Below are positions 43,342 through 55,705 of a stretch of 64,000 bases of DNA, in pieces; within the stretch, counting starts at the first letter, position 1; every line of letters begins with the position of its first letter. Under the pieces are notes generated by a model. That model was not told where the DNA came from and made no database searches. It worked only from the letters and a program-made list of their open reading frames with translations. The DNA comes from Isoetes taiwanensis (taxonomy: Eukaryota; Streptophyta; Lycopodiopsida; Isoetales; Isoetaceae). The stretch lies in assembly GCA_021234155.1 (NCBI GenBank), contig JAJEKV010000024.1, forward strand, positions 11,880,913 to 11,944,912. Reading direction: 5' to 3'. The position numbers and the translations under genes were made by a program.

Positions 43342-44920
43342 TGTGACGTTCCAGCACAGTATACGGTCCCAGGACGTATACTGTACTGCCTCGTCACGCG
43401 TACACGCCACTCCGACTGACGTGTACGCCAATGTGTAGCCAGGCAGGTAGCCCCTAGGGGGCAACTTGCAAGGTATGTGCATTTATTAATGTGCACATTT
43501 ACCAATGTGCACATTTATTAAGGGGCACACCTTTCCATGTGGATACCTTTATGCCACCTAGCCATTAAAGGCAAGTGGGCCATTCCCAATTATCCCACAT
43601 ACCTAAAGGGATAATTGGAAACCCTAGCCCTAACCCCTGGTCTATTTAGGTAGGAAGAAACCCTAACTTGCCATTTTCGTCCATAGGGTTTTAGAGCTCT
43701 GTTTTGCCTGCCCCAGGAGTCAAAACCGCCTCCCAGACTCTGTCTGAGCGAATTGCACCATTAGTTTTTCTTGATTCAAGGAGTTCAGCAGGATGGTCGA
43801 GTTCAGGGCAGGAGGAGCGAACCAAGGATCAGGTATTTAGTCAATTTAATAGCCTAAACTGTCTTCCAATCATTGAATCAGTAGGTTTAGCCTATTAAAT
43901 TGCCCATAACAGTCACTTAGATCCCCAGATACCAGACTCTAACTAAAGAACCTAACTCTATGATATAGATTAGATCTAGTTCTTTAGTTCTTCTGTGATG
44001 TATATGGATGATGTATCTCTGTGAACTCCTTGTATTGGGAAGGGGGGTAGAGGCCCTAAAGCTTGGTAGTAGATGCTCCTAGATTAGCCTCTCTAGCACA
44101 CTGTAGATTCGGCCTGTGTACAAGAACCACACCTGGTTGTGGGTGAAGGGGCCAGACTGGCTTAGAAGGAGGTTCGTGTTCTGACTCTTGAACGATCCCT
44201 CTGGTGTGTAAGGCCTACTGGAGATCATTGTAGACTAGGTCTAATGGCTTGCCACTGAGTGCGGGCAAGGCATGGGCTCGACACCCGTGGGGTGATGCAT
44301 CACTCTCCAGTGGGTTCAAGTCGAATAAGGGCAGTGGCCCTCTAGTCACCTTGAGTCAGCATGGATACCTCTGGTGGGAGTGATCTCTACCTGCCCCATC
44401 GGAACTGGGGAGATGCAACCCAGGAGTATCCCCTTTGGCTATGCATCCGGCGGGCTACAGTCAGGTCCCAACACTCTTCAACCTACTCTGCAAAGTGTGC
44501 ACAGGAGGGGCGGATGGAGTGGACAACCCTAAGCCATGTTCTTATGCCAGCCAAATCCATTGCCATGAATTCTGTCTGCAATGAACTCTGGAGACCCAAG
44601 CCGTCAGTCATCCCTTCGAGTCTGAGCCTTGGGTAGGATTTCCCATATGTATTGTGCTGATCCTTGTCTATGCAGATGTTGATGTACCACCCTTCGAGGT
44701 GGATATGTGATGATATTGTATACTGACATGTATGTTTACGCTTCCGCAGCTAGGTAGGCCCTGAGGGAGACGGGGTAAATGACCCCTTCACTCTTCCCAC
44801 TGGGACCCATTACGGTTGCAGTGATATGTGGAGGGCCCTGTATCAGCATGGAGCTGGTATGGGGGAAGAACTCCTGTTTGTATACGGTGAGTGCACCGTA
44901 TACGAGTAGGGGACGTCACA
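43342..44920 (+). repeat. 3' LTR of the Gypsy element
   Basis: 1579 bp, starts TGTGACGT and ends ACGTCACA, an 8-bp perfect inverted end beginning TG and ending CA. Just after the polypurine tract, as expected. It includes a short triplication of AATGTGCACATTTA (43484-43525) and two copies of a GTATACGGT/ACCGTATAC word near the ends. A five-base target duplication cannot be tested because the 5' LTR is missing. Confidence 0.85.
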
Positions 44921-44939
44921 GAAGTAATATGTCTATGGG

Positions 44940-46380
44940 TTGTAGCACATAATTACAAATCATATATGAAGTGAATTTTAATCCAAGTAACAGAGAAGGC
45001 ACCTATTTCTGGATTTCTAGACATTCCATACGGCAAGAAAAACAATAGTGTTTTTGAAGGAATTGTTAGCCTGTAGGAATTGAATAATGGAGTTTCTGTC
45101 ATGATTTCCAAACTAATGATCAAACCAACTCCAAAAGGGCTTAAGTTTGGGACGGAAGAAAATATGCTACATGCTTTCAATGCCATAGCAATTCAGAGGG
45201 CAAAGGGGAGATAAATTTTGATCTCTCTTGAAATAGTTCAGCAGACAGGGAACACTTTTATTGGCAATTAGCCAAATGAAAAAGGAGATCTTCTTAGAAA
45301 CATAGGAATTCCAGATATTACCAATCAGAATTTTAGAGGCTAGAGAACCAAGATTCCATTGGGAAGCTGACTTAGCTAGATGAGCATTTTGATTGAGAAA
45401 GTCATAGATGGTACTAACCTTGTAACAATGCTTTTCATTCATCAACCAGTCAAGATTAGAGTTAGGAGAAGCTGAGGGCACAATATTCCCAATAGTTTTT
45501 TTAATATGATCAAAGATCTTTCTATCTGAAACAATATTCTTGATTCTCATCTTCAGATTAGACCAAGAAATCCATCTCCCATTGATTCAGAGACCCTTAA
45601 TAAAATTTAAGCCACGTGATTTTCACTTCTTATAGATTTGAGAGTGCTTGAGAGCAAGAACATAATTTGGATGATCATTAGAAATAGGGGATCAAAAGAT
45701 AGACATCTCGAGATGCACTAGATCCACCTTTGAGAAAGTAAAGGCAAGATAGATATTGTTCCAAGCTTTTAGCAGATTTCTCATTAAGGGAGACATATTA
45801 AGTGCAGCGTTGAGCTCACAGAAAGCAGAGTTAGGTAGCTCATGAGAAATGGAGGGATGACCAACTGGACTGCTTCTAGATAGCCAATAATTGATGAAGA
45901 AAGAAGCAGCACTAGAAGAACCTGTCAAAGCTTTCCAAATAAATTTGCCTGCCAGAGCTTGAGCTTGCTTGAAAAGATTCTTACAGTCTAGGCCACTATC
46001 CTTTTTTTTTTCCTAACAATAGTGTCCCAATTCACCATATTGTTACCATTCCAAATAAACTTTCTTATTAGCTTCTCAATTTGCTTGTAGACATTAGCAG
46101 GAGCAACCAAAGCAGAAGAGAAATAAATATGGGAGCATATTAGCAATAACGGTTCTACCAGCCAGAGAAAGATTATTTTTGCAGATATGCAATTTAGCTT
46201 TGATTTTCTCCATATAGGGTCCCAAAGGCCAGTAAGATTTGGATTAAGAGATAAAGGCATGCCTAAAAGTTTTGATGCTTAGAAAGTGTTGATGACTTTA
46301 ATTCCTGCAATCTGAATATCAGGAATATCTCCAATGATAGTGCATTTATCTAGATTCAGAGAGATACCCGAGCTAGAGTC
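44940..46380 (-). pseudogene. L1-type LINE, RT end to zf-RVT domain, decayed
   Basis: Read from 46380 downward: SGISLNLDKCTIIGDIPDIQ, GIKVINTF, LLGMPLSLNPNLTGLWDPIW (after RT core), KLNCISAKIIFLWL, IEKLIRKFIWNGNNMVNWDTIV, AWNNIYLAFTFSKVDLVHLEM, DWLMNEKHCYKVSTIYDFLNQ, ILIGNIWNSYVSKKISFFIWLI, and LCPLNCYGIESM (zf-RVT). This is the normal C-terminal order of plant L1 proteins, spread over several frames with stops. No poly(A) or target duplication was found. Confidence 0.75.
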
Positions 46381-46384
46381 CTTC

Positions 46385-47267
46385 CTCTCTCTAGCTCCCA
46401 TAGGAGTATGCTTCAAAAGTTTCAATCTTCCCTCCAATGCATCTTTCTCATCTGCCAACCGCTTTGCTCTTAAACTTATTGACGTGATATCAGACCTCAT
46501 CTGAGTTATAATACTTGTATTTTCCCGTCAATCCTTAGCTGGTCATTTTCCTTCTTTAGTTTCTCAAAATGTGTTTGCATCATATGCAAAGAACACTGCA
46601 TCTGAGTGTTTGTTGCTGCCAATGCATTGGTATAATACTGCAAAGAATAATCTGAGTAGCTTAAGTGTTGACAGTAAACAAGCAAGCCATTTTGACGCAA
46701 TGATGTGAATTTAATCAAACCTGACACGGAGTTAAAGTCTGGATGGAGCTGAGTAAAGGGGTCTACTGGGTACAATGCACCTTTTGCCCACAGATTGATG
46801 TGCCTTGCTCCTTGGGCTTTCAAAGCATCATCATCAAATCTCTTATTTCTCGTTCCCTTTTTCCTGAAAGGCAGGAGACTCTGTGGTAACCTAGACCCGG
46901 AATTGCCCAAGCCCTTCGTCATGCACTTGGTTAGACTGCAATGAAAAGTATGGAATTAGATATGTTGGTGACAAATAATAACAAGTACCCGTAACCTGCT
47001 TTTACAAGCTACTATAACCTGCAACAAATTGATAATTATCATGTTTAGTATTCCATTTCTGTAAATTACAAAGATGAATTATATTTATGAATTGGAACTA
47101 AATGCACCACCTATTAATCCACACCTGTTAATTCTAATGGAGGATATTCTAATGGACATTATCTGCAAATGTTGAAGCTGGGAAGCTATTAACGTTTCTC
47201 CTTGTGGGATACGATCAAATAAGTATGAAGCATTTGAAACAATATCAAGGGCTGCTTTTTTAAACAT
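46385..47267 (-). pseudogene. Unrecognised gene fragment with coiled coil
   Basis: The frame at 46922-46506 (138 codons: …ARHINLWAKGALYPVDPFTQ...FEKLKKENDQLRIDGK) leads, one frame off, into ITQMRSDITSISLRAKRLAD, EKDALEGRLKLLKHTP. The second half is heptad-rich and would form a coiled coil. A frame at 47267-47085 (ALDIVSNASYLFDRIPQGETLIASQLQHL) may be an upstream exon. The family is not recognised. The 3' end runs directly into the L1 relic at about 46380. Confidence 0.35.
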
Positions 47268-47563
47268 CTACAAGAGCTACTTTAACTCTGAACATATTGA
47301 TCTATGTACAACACCATTGAAAAACTAATCACTTTATGCTGGGAAGTGAACCATACTAACTTTCCTACCATAGAATGCTTTTTTCTTTGTGAATTCAAGC
47401 TAGAATTGCCATCAATGTAGAGTTCTATTGCTGGTTATGTCTTATATGATATACATGAAGCTGATCTTCAAATCTAGTTTATGTGGTTATATCTTTCAAC
47501 ATGGGGGTTAAAGCACCTTAAAGTGAATCTGCAGATTAAACATGCAATCTCATGACCTCAAAC

Positions 47564-49093
47564 CATAGTTACGAAAAACGGTCATTTTTGTCGTTTTCCC
47601 AGAAAAAATGGTTTTTTCTTGCTTGGCGTCGCGAAAACGAAAAACGGGATGGGATAAAACAGGCTTACAGAAAATGAGTCATTTATACTATTTTTTGAAA
47701 AAAACACAAAAAAAAAAAACACGGATGTTTTTAGTATCAATTGTTCTAGAACCCCTGTTTCTATGTTTTAGACCTAAGTAAACTAAAAAAAAACTCGAAC
47801 TGGATTGTGGCACTTTCAAACAATAGTTCTACCTATTTAGCAATCCAATTATAGCCTAAAAGGTATGTTTTCAGTCTGAATTTTCTAGGCAACAGCATGG
47901 CACGCCTCTATTCTTGTGTTTAGAATAGCAAACAGATATATTTCGACCAAGATCATCCTGTTTTCTATCATCAACATGAAAGCTCCTATTTTATATCAGA
48001 GGGCTTCATGTCCATGGCAGGCTCCATTTCATTGGATTATCAATGTCGTGATCTAGCCTGCCCAATGCTGTGCTTCCTTCATTCTAAATTGCATTGCTGA
48101 CCAAAGCAGAGACAAAAACTTTATCTTGCCCCAAACCAACAGGCAGATCGAGCTCTAAATGAAAGACCCTGTTGAGCTTTATATACATCATCAAACTGCA
48201 TCGACTTATCTGTTAAAGCATTAGCATGCTGCACTAACTCAAAAGTTACACCCTTTGCTTCAATCTTAGGCTACATCCCCTCGTTCATTCTCTAGCAATT
48301 CATCTGGTAAAGCATCATTGTGTTGCACTAATTCAGAAGCTACATGCTTTTACCATCTGCTCCATTCTTTTAGAATCATATCCATCTGCCTCCAAAGCAT
48401 GAGGCTCCAATTCACAGCCTATTGTGAGAACACAAAGGCTACTTTTGAGTCCAGTATTATTTTCTTAGATAAATTTCCTAGCTGGTCCATTAAATACTCT
48501 TACTAACCATCTTTCCAGTTTCACATGTAAAACATATTATTCATACATCACGATATTACTTCTTTACTTCATCGAAATAAAGCATGCTCAAAATTCGTTC
48601 CTTTGAACAAAAACCATGAATACATCATACAAGATAACACAAACGATTTAGCTTCAAATTATTGAATGTGATTATTGCTTGCCATGATGTTGATGTTGCT
48701 GCTAACAATGAAGCAGATGAGGATGAGACTTGTTATGTTTCACTAGATTGCATTCCTCCATCTCATCCAGGTGTTGCTTACAGGGATTCTAGATCAGATC
48801 CATATATGGCGCCTTAAAAACTGATCTAAATTTTCGATTATGGTCTATAATTATATTGTGAAGTGAGTATAAGACATCGGCTATCATATATAAACATTCT
48901 CTATTATGTTAGTTGATCCTATTATGACTACAAGAGTTCTTTAATATATGTATGTGTTGTTTTTGAGTAAAGTATTAGCATTTTCTATTAAAATGATTTT
49001 ATTCTGTATCTTTTGAGTACTTTTGCCATTTTCGTTTTCTATTTTGAAAAAATGACTCAACTTTTTAATTTCATTTTCGTTTTCTGTAATTAT
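47564..49093. mobile_element. Non-autonomous hAT element with 8-bp target duplication
   Basis: Left end CATAGTTACGAAAAACG (47564) matches the inverted right end CATAATTACAGAAAACG (complement of 49093 inward) at 14 of 17 positions. Flanks are CCTCAAAC (47556-47563) and CGTCAAAC (49094-49101), an 8-bp target duplication with one change, the hAT size. Length is 1530 bp. Inside, a plus-strand stretch at 48675-48820 reads DVDVAANNEADEDETCYVSL and IPPSHPGVAYRDSRSDPYMAP then stop, which looks like the tail of a transposase. The rest is AT-rich and non-coding. Confidence 0.75.
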
Positions 49094-49099
49094 GCGTCA

Positions 49100-50350
49100 A
49101 ACCAATGGAATAACAAAAGAACTGATAAAAGCAAGCTCCACTGGTCACATAACTTTAAAGAACTTTTTAACTTTATGCATTAAGAACTGGCTCTCTAATT
49201 CATTCACCGCAGTAGACAGACATGGAATTAAACTCTGGACATGATGCACACAAAACAATATGTACATTCAGTGAATATGCAATTCATTCACATTGTACAA
49301 AAGCATTGCGTGCAACTAAAAACTGCCAACCGATACCTGGCAGACTTGTTCATGCATATAACACAACTCTAAGCACTAAACCATGCCTTGGCCAGCTATG
49401 CCACTAACATACGAGTGCATCTTATAGAATCATGCACACTGAAACAAATGAAAAATGCAGACAATGAAATAAATGCAGACAATGAAAAATATCATCCACA
49501 CTACTACAAATTGACAACTTAAGTGCCCACATGGTATAAGGGATTTGAATCCTTTAATAGCTACATATCTTCCTTTGCATCCAAAGTCAGCTCATTTCCA
49601 AGTGGATAATGATTCCTTGTATCTCATCACAAAAACAAAACAGACAAAAGTACGTACAACTTCACCAATTATAGTAATGATTGTATCACCTCTATGTAGT
49701 TGATTTTTTGACATAAGTAATGGGCATTTAGGATTCGACAAAAGACAATCAAATCAGGAACGACATCTTCAAATACAAACTACTCTTATAGATACAAAAA
49801 GCTAAACTCCAGAATAAAAATTTGGATATTTGTCAATTAGACTTGCTAATCTTGAGTTTTCTGCTGCCGTTGTTAGAATCTATAAGGAAAAATCAAGCAG
49901 ACTGATCCCTCTTGTATTTTGAATTTTGAACAAGATTAACAGGAGATAATCCAAGCTATCATAGAGTTTCAAACCATAAGATGTACTTTAAATAAACAAT
50001 TTGTTGGACACAATGCATCTTCCAAAAGGTTATTCAACAATATTAGAATGTAAAAGCTACTTCAGAGAAAATACTTAATCATTTTAGAATTCACTTGCAT
50101 TTATAATTCACTGCAATAGAACTAAGGAATTCAAGATGCTGACCATTATTTAGAGAGCACAGTCCAGGCATGCTAATGAATGAAGACTAAATCTCAGAAC
50201 TTCCATTTCAAAATTTTAGAAGCATCCATTTCGAAATTGGAATGGCAAAGAATTCCATTGCGATATCCAAAGAGTCATGTTTGATGCCAAAACATTTCAA
50301 AATTCAAATTTGAAAAAACGTGGCAGATAGTTTTATACGAATCTAGATAC
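49100..50350. other. Gene-free AT-rich stretch
   Basis: No coding block, repeat or terminus is recognised on either strand. Confidence 0.4.
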
Positions 50351-50359
50351 GATGGGACC

Positions 50360-50951
50360 ATTAGCCACCCATGGAACCATTGTGCTCTGGGATGGGTCTT
50401 GTCCCATTCCTGTCTCATCAGTCTCATAGGGTGACTCCATGGGATTACGTCTCTAGGAGACTACAATCATGCCACAACATGTTTCAGCCTATTTGCAAAG
50501 TGTGCACAGGAGGGGCGGATGGAATGGACTATCATAGTCAATATTCTATGCCAGCCAATGCCACTGTCATGATTTCGTCTGTTGTTTTTTGGAGTCCTTG
50601 ACTGTCGTCGATTTCCTTTTTGAGTATGAGCCCGGGATAGAACCCTCAGTTATGATGCATTCTATATATTATGTTGTGTTCGTATTGCTGATGGATGGGC
50701 CACCCTTCATGTTGGCATATTATTTTATGTGTATTGTTGCTAACGCTAAAATGTACACTTCTACAATATAGGATATCCTAAAGAAGGCATGGGACGAATG
50801 ACACCTCCGTGTCCTTCGCTCGGACACTTGGACATCACAAGTGGTCCGAGTTAGACGAAAGTGGCCTTTCCCTGGTGATAGTGTTATTGGGAAGGGGGAT
50901 TTCTCGTATTTATACGATGAGCATATTGTATAGGCTCGGGGAGCATCACAC
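50360..50951 (+). repeat. Diverged 3' part of a Gypsy LTR
   Basis: Phrases in the same order as in the 3' part of the LTR at 43342-44920: TGCAAAGTGTGCACAGGAGG, GGCGGATGGARTGGAC, ATGCCAGCCAA, a CACCCTTC near the middle, GGGAAGGGGGA/GGGGGAAGAA and the close ...GGGGAGCATCACA against ...GGGGACGTCACA. Its 5' half and any internal region are missing, so it is a truncated old LTR. Confidence 0.7.
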
Positions 50952-51085
50952 AAAATGATTTGACCTTTGAGTAATCGCCATCAGATTTCTTTAAGCTTTA
51001 CGAATGCTATTATTATTATTTTAAAATATTTTTGTCCATACTTCATTCATTATGTCATATATTCTGGTTCTATGCATGCAACTTT

Positions 51086-52527
51086 TTTTTTTGATGGACT
51101 TGAGCCTTTATTATCCAGAGAAAGTTACAGAGTACAATGGGGACTAATAACTCAGTGGAGAGAATGTCCACCAGAGCAAAATCACCCCACTCAAATATAA
51201 CATCTAAACAATATGAAGAGCAAGCAAAAACTCATAAGTACGTACGAATCTGAAGATAGTGCTCCCAAATACGGCTCTTCATGTCATTAGCAATTGATGA
51301 GCACTTGAATGCTTTGACAATTCGTTGTTGGGCATCAAGAAGGATCTGTGCATCTTAACAAGCAAGACCTTTGAATATGAGAAGATTCCTTCTTTTTCAA
51401 ATGGACCAAATGATCCATGCAGAAGCCAAATGAAACGCCCTTTTTGCCAAATTATCCCAACTATTTGGATAGACTGCTAATAACACCTGCTGGCTATTCA
51501 AATTGCAATGAAAGAGGCCTTGAAGCCACAATCAAGCATGTCTGACATGTCTACATAGGAAGAATTGTCTCGTCCCTCTGTGCACATAGGGGACAATGTG
51601 CAGATACCTCTGGACGAAATCTGTGCACCAGAATATTAACGCGCAGACGACGATAAGTGACTTGCCACCATAAAACAGATACTTTGGGATGGAGTAGTTT
51701 ATCCCATACCCATTTCCATACTGCTTTCTGCCGATCCCTAGGAATGACCAAAGGCCACTTGGACGAAGGAGGCAAGACGTCAGCATCAAGCAAGACCTTG
51801 TACATGGAATTCACCAACTTATCTGCTTTGACACGCTCATGAACTACCCAAGGCTGGGGGTCATCCACTTGTGCTACTGGAGAATTGAAGATACCTTCTG
51901 CCAAATAGCTCGATCCCACCTTAAAAGGAGGAACTTAGCTCTAAACTCTTCCCATGTCAGCAACTGCCTTTGATTATTATACCAATCAGATATCATATGC
52001 ACACCTGCTGCTCTCCATCGACACTGCGTCAATGGGTGGACTGAAGCTACCAGAGGACCACCGTCCAATGGAATCCACCAACAACTTGCAGTAGTGCTAG
52101 TGTGTGCAAGATGGTGAACATGAAACAGAGATTGTACAGTCTCCCATGCAACTAGCAATCCTCTAAGAAATGGGGACGTATTAGGGTATGCGGTTAGTGG
52201 ATAAATCAGAGCCCAGGGGAAAAGTGGCCTAAGAGACCGAGACCCAAAAGAAATGCACATTTGCAAAGACTGATAAACAAGACGGGAACCCGGGGACTCA
52301 TCCACATATTCAAAATTCTCCAAATAAACTTAGAAATCATCACCTTGCTTTGCAAAAGAAAAGTGATCATTTCAAGGCCGCCAAAATGCTTTGGCAATAT
52401 ACACTTTTCCCAACTGACTTTTACAGCAGCACCCTCCTCTGTTCCCCCCCAGATGAAGTTCCTGACAACCCTGACGAGAAGTTGTATCTTTGACTGTGGA
52501 GCCAACATGAACTTGCAAGAAGTTGTA
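51086..52527 (-). mobile_element. L1-type LINE insertion, 5'-truncated, with 17-bp target duplication
   Basis: TCTATGCATGCAACTTT is present at 51069-51085 and 52528-52544, directly flanking the element. At 51086 the plus strand shows a T run, the poly(A) tail of a minus-oriented copy. Coding remains in order: QLLVRVVRNFIWGGTEEGAA, KVSWEKCILPKHFGGLEMI, (other frame) WALIYPLTAYPN, ..., AVWKWVWDKLLHPKVSVLWW and HCPLCAQRDETILPM (zf-RVT). Three frames are used, so it is dead. Its 5' end starts within the segment after the RT core. Confidence 0.9.
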
Positions 52528-52899
52528 TCTATGCATGCAACTTTGCTCAATTAACTAATCATTATTTGGTTTTTCTGGTGAAAACATCGCATTGGCGATC
52601 TTCTGTAACTTTATCATGTGTTATGTCGACCAACTTGACCTGTAGCTTAAGCTAATTCAGAAGCATACTAGGTAGTATGCCATTATTAATTTGCGATTAT
52701 TAAGCGATTTCAAGACATTTTTGCTACTGACTAACTAGAAACTCTCCTTGTAAATGCATGTTGCAAGCTATTTGGCGCACAATGAGAATGCATTTTTTTC
52801 TCAAATTAATGAAATGGTGCTTACTTGTTGAAGATTAGAGCCACACTCTTCAGCATTGGCCAACATTTTCATTTATGCGGACACGATATGACAGGTTGG

Positions 52900-53165
52900 T
52901 TGTAACCAACCACATCTTCGTTGCGCGCACTGGTATCTTACATCTCGGAGATAATGGATATGAGGGCTCAATTATGTCTTCGATCATTACATCGAAATGT
53001 ACAGATCATTGACATGCCTATTACTGCTAGAATTTTTCCCTCGAAAACCCTTTGGGGCAAGATTCTTATAATTCTATATAGTAATAGGTCGGTTGTCCTT
53101 TGTTGGTTGGGTCTGATAGGCCATCTGATCTTCATGGATGATAAAGTTCAATTCAACTCAATCCT
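52900..53165 (+). mobile_element. LINE 3' end fragment with TTCAA-like tail
   Basis: ALVSYISEIMDMRAQL at its start matches the last codons of the LINE ORF at 55.5 kb (LLGSYLQEAMDARTQL). The 3' UTR phrase TTTTTCCCTCGAAAACCCTT is shared with 55630-55655. It ends GGGTCTGATAGGCCATCTGA...GATGATAAAGTTCAATTC with a degenerate TTCAA/CTCAAT repeat. Confidence 0.8.
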
Positions 53166-53448
53166 ATTCAATTGTGGTTCAAGGGCTCTAGAAAGCAATT
53201 TTGCCAACAAAGAACTCACTATGGTAATTGGCTAGACAATGTTGACCCCTTGCGTATATATTGGGGTGAACATTTATAGTGTGTAAATAACATCAAAATA
53301 CTTTCAGGGTTTTCTATTAACATTTGTGTACGTATACTTATGCAAAAAAATAGGCAAGTACTGGCTTAGTTCATGAAAAATAAACTAAGGAGGATAGAAT
53401 ATGTATAAAAATAAGTAAAAAGGGATATATGAGAAGGGGTATTCTCTG

Positions 53449-53640
53449 TCATAAACAATGGTAAATAAAGGATTTTACTTGGATTATGCCCCATCTTCGC
53501 AAATGGCATATCCAATGTACATATAGGTGAATCCCCCGAGGAACTAATTTGCTAGCGGTCCATTGCACGGAGAATCTTTCATGGAGGGTCCTACTGAACA
53601 AACTAATCAGGTTTGAGACAATTTGAGGTTTAGCCTTTTT
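53449..53640 (-). pseudogene. LINE reverse-transcriptase N-terminal fragment, inverted
   Basis: The minus frame reads QIVSNLISLFSRTLHERFSV, QWTASKLVP, matching the same RT block (…LTALFNKAL.EDFPPQWTTSRVVP) that appears in plus orientation at 53770-53860. Two diverged copies of one RT segment therefore face away from each other across about 130 bp. Confidence 0.55.
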
Positions 53641-53689
53641 CAATAGTTCTGCACCTTGCCATTTGCATGCCGCTGCAAGGTATGGGCGA

Positions 53690-55705
53690 CATCTGCCTCA
53701 ATTATAGTGGGTGAGGGACCAGTTTGTGCTGGCACAGTATATTTTGATTCATACTGAAATGGGTTGGGCCTCCACTGGTGCCTGTCCTCACTGCATTGTT
53801 CAATAAAGCATTGTAAGAAGACTTCCCTCCGCAGTGGACAACTAGTAGAGTTGTGCCCATATACAAGGCAGGGGAACCTCAACGCCCAACCAATTATCGT
53901 ACGATTATGGTCAGCCCTCTCTTTGCAAAACTGTTGGCTGGCATCCTTGAGCAACGGCTGACAATATGGGCAGAGGAGGCAGATGTGCGAGCTCTCACAC
54001 AAGAAAGCTTTCAGCCCAGGCATTCCACCATTGATCATATCTTCACTCTACGCACACTGATTGAGGATAGCAGGAATCGCCGACAGAACCTGTAATGTTG
54101 TTTCATGGATTTTGCAAAGCTTTTGACACAATACCCCGGGACAAGTTATGGGACAGATTACTGCAGCTGGGAACCCCCCTTGACTTGCAGAACGCAATAT
54201 ATAGGCTATATGAGGCATGTTCAGGCCGTATCACATCATCAGGACAGCCAATAATCAGTAGTATTGGAGTACGTCAGGGTTGCCCCCTCTCCCCCACACT
54301 CTTTGACCTATGCATTGACCAGTTGGAAGATTGGCTTTCTGAGCACGAAGATGCGAGCATCTTATGCATTACACAATCCGGCAACTCATATATGCTGACG
54401 ATGTCAACCTCCTGGCTTATACTCTAGAGGACATGCAACATCACCTGGATGCGCTTGACACTTTTTGCTGATTCATTGGCATGCGAGTTAACTTGGCCAA
54501 AACTAGGCTGCTGCTAGGTTCGTCATCCCGTCAGCCAAGGCTTCCCTCATTCACTTACCAGGGACAAGAAGTAGAGGTGGCTCCGACCTACAAGTACTTG
54601 GGGATCGAGTTCTCTGCTACACTGAGATGCTGCCATCAGGTTGCGGGTCACGGTGGGTTGGAAAAACACTATATGCCATGCGAACAACAACCACAAGGCA
54701 GACTTGTATGCCTGGGCCACCAGTCACACTTGTTTAGGGCCTTGGTCGAGCCGGTCCTCCTGTATGGGGCAGAAGTGTGGGGTCCAGTGATATCCCTCAA
54801 CACCTAGAATGACCTCGAGCAGGTGCAGAAAGCCTTCTTGGCAAGAGCCCTTGGGGTAAAGTCCACAGTCCCATACCAGATCCTACTCCAGGAGACAAGT
54901 CTTTTACCCCTTCAACGGGCTGCATTGGAACGCCATATTATTTACTTCTAGAAGGTGGTCGCTATGGGTGATACACATTTGCCCAACCTTGCTTTGGCCA
55001 TAGCAATGGGTCCCCAACGCCTCAAAGCCTGCTGGAAGGACGAGCAAGCTCAGTGATTCTCACGTTGGGGTGTACAGGCAAACAGATGCGTACAGGTACA
55101 GACAAAGAATGATCACAATGCACTTAAGTTGTACCTAGATGCTGCTTTCCTTTGTAAGCTCTGGGATGCAGATGCTCTGACGCACGTTAAGCTGGCACAC
55201 TATCAGCAGCAAGTCAATCCTAGGCTCACGAGAGGCTCACACCAGTACTTGTACACCCATCTGCCCATGAAGAAGCGCAGACTTATAGCTTCTATTCGCA
55301 CGAGTGCACATCGTCTCCGCATTGAGACAGGACGTTGGGCTCGGGAAGCACGGGAGGAAAGGCTTTGCCAGTGTTGCCACCAGGGCGCCATTGAATATGA
55401 ATCTCATGCCCTCCAGATCTGCCCAGCGTTTGCCCATATCCGAATGCGGTATGTTCGATTACTGATGCCTGGTCAGCCGTTGCATGAGTTATTGAATACG
55501 GCGTCAGTGGACTTGTTGGGGTCATACCTCCAGGAAGCTATGGATGCACGGACTCAGTTGTATCCTCCAGGATAGTATTGAACTGTCCTATACAATTGTA
55601 CGGTGTACCAGCATACTTATTACTGCTAAGGTTTTTCCCTCGAAAACCCTTTGGGGCGGGGCTTTTTAATCCTGACAGTAATACGCTTGTTAACAAAGTT
55701 GCGTA
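53690..55705 (+). mobile_element. LINE of the same family as at 25-27 kb, interrupted by the 8-kb element
   Basis: RT blocks in order: PPLVPVLTALFNKAL, VPIYKAGEPQRPTNYRTI, QPRHSTIDHIFTLRTLIED, FCKAFDTIPRDKLWDRLLQL, GVRQGCPLSPTLFDLCIDQL, then one frame off an intact YADDVNLL. After this come the thumb (LFRALVEPVLLYGAEVWGPV) and the C-terminal zinc-knuckle-like block (LCQCCHQGAIEYESHALQICP). Stops and frameshifts (54094, 54427, 54470, 54807, 54949, 55055) make it inactive. The endonuclease domain is missing. The 3' UTR starts at 55576. It is cut at 55705-55709 by the TTAA-bounded element and seems to resume after 63961 (TTTGTTTGGGTCC at the window end, against TTTGTTGGTTGGGTCTGATAGG in the related copy at 53.1 kb). 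Confidence 0.85.

Noticed and set aside
43342-44920. Calling the 1.58-kb unit a solo LTR
   Set aside because: It is preceded at once by a polypurine tract and by Gypsy coding sequence in the same orientation, so it is the 3' LTR of that element.
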